A stretch of DNA of 6,612 nucleotides, from positions 1-6,612 of the forward strand of contig JAITCV010000120.1 of the NCBI GenBank assembly GCA_031282905.1, in the 5' to 3' direction. The DNA is from Azoarcus sp. GTDB taxonomy: Bacteria > Pseudomonadota > Gammaproteobacteria > Burkholderiales > Rhodocyclaceae. Shown in pieces: positions 6,082 through 6,612 of this stretch (its first letter is position 1; each line of letters begins with the position of its first letter). Under the pieces are notes generated by a model. That model was not told where the DNA came from. It did no database searches and saw only the letters and a list, made by a program, of their open reading frames with translations. The position numbers and the translations under genes were made by a program.

Positions 6082-6612
6082 TCAGATACGGCTGGCGGCG
6101 AGCACTTTCTGCGCCAGCAGATCGAGGCTGGCGGCTTCCTGCACCGCGCCGATCAGCGCGGCTTCCCGCGGCATGCCATAAACGACGCAGCTCGCCTCGT
6201 CCTGGCCGAAGGTTCTGGCGCCCGCCTGCCGCATCCGCAAGAGGCCGTTGGCGCCATCTTTACCCATGCCCGTGAGGATGACGCCAACGGCATGTCGGCC
6301 GACCACTTCGGCCGCCGAGTCGAACAACACATCCACCGATGGCCGGTGGCGGTTGACCGGCGCGGTCTTGAGCAATTCCGTCATGTAGCCCACGCCGGCC
6401 CGCTGCACGCGCATATGGGAGTGTCCCGGCGCCAGGTAGACGTGCCCCGGCGCGAGCGCCTCGCCGCCCCGCGCTTCGATCACTCGCGGCTGGCATAGCC
6501 CGTCCAGGCGCAAGGCGAACGATCCGGTGAAGGATTCCGGCATATGTTGCACGATCAAGGTCGGCGGGCAATTTTCCGGAAATCCCAGGAGGAAGGTCTT
6601 GATCGCTTCCGT
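6082..6612 (-). CDS. cheB: CheB receptor methylesterase, C-terminal part (5' end outside window)
   Basis: CheB removes methyl groups from (and deamidates) glutamyl residues of chemoreceptors during adaptation. Visible are 176 residues of the catalytic domain, beginning TEAIKTFLLG at the window edge. Catalytic His is residue 23 of the fragment (IVQHMPESF) and catalytic Asp is residue 119 (LTGMGKDGANG). The spacings T-to-His (22) and His-to-Asp (96) equal those between T168, H190 and D286 of E. coli CheB, so the edge falls just after the GASTGG motif that carries the catalytic serine. The receiver domain, if present, lies outside the window, so a stand-alone CheB-like esterase cannot be excluded. 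In-frame TTG (6558) and ATG (6543) codons are internal, because the conserved frame continues upstream. A 210-bp gap separates it from cheV, so it may belong to a separate transcript. Confidence 0.93.
   Translation of the reverse strand, partial: TEAIKTFLLGFPENCPPTLIVQHMPESFTGSFALRLDGLCQPRVIEARGGEALAPGHVYLAPGHSHMRVQRAGVGYMTELLKTAPVNRHRPSVDVLFDSAAEVVGRHAVGVILTGMGKDGANGLLRMRQAGARTFGQDEASCVVYGMPREAALIGAVQEAASLDLLAQKVLAASRI

Overview
The window holds most of one chemotaxis (Che) signalling cluster, all on the minus strand, followed downstream by a short AT-rich accessory patch that ends in the start of a transposase gene. In transcription order (high to low coordinates) the genes are cheB (3' part, 6612-6082), a 210-bp gap, cheV (5871-4900), a second cheV (4871-3930), cheY (3906-3517), cheZ (3515-2607) and cheA (2596-602). 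A 104-codon gene of unknown function (418-104) and the first 13 codons of a probable IS1595-family transposase (41-1) follow, also on the minus strand.

The organism is most likely a beta- or gammaproteobacterium. A dedicated CheZ phosphatase, CheV coupling proteins, a CheY whose key residues carry the enterobacterial numbering, and GC-rich coding DNA all point that way. The genus cannot be named from this window.

The genes form one signalling circuit. CheA is the receptor-coupled histidine kinase, CheY the diffusible regulator that acts on the flagellar motor, CheZ the phosphatase that resets CheY, CheB the receptor methylesterase used in adaptation, and the two CheV proteins are CheW-receiver fusions that link receptors to CheA. 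No cheW, cheR, cheD or receptor gene lies inside the window. Spacings from cheV to cheA are 28, 23, 1 and 10 bp, so these five genes look like one operon. cheY-cheZ and cheZ-cheA look translationally coupled.

The left 600 bases differ in character. Base composition falls sharply (18 G+C of 60 at 421-480, against 44 of 60 at 1381-1440 inside cheA). There are two stem-loops, an unrecognised small protein with two good candidate starts, and a transposase N-terminus at the edge. This looks like a mobile-DNA boundary next to a conserved chemotaxis operon.

I found no clearly new biological system. The points most worth following up are repeated FliM/CheZ-like linear motifs in the N-terminal extension of CheZ, with a similar island in the linker of a CheA that lacks a visible P2 domain; the divergent tandem CheV pair; and the accessory patch.
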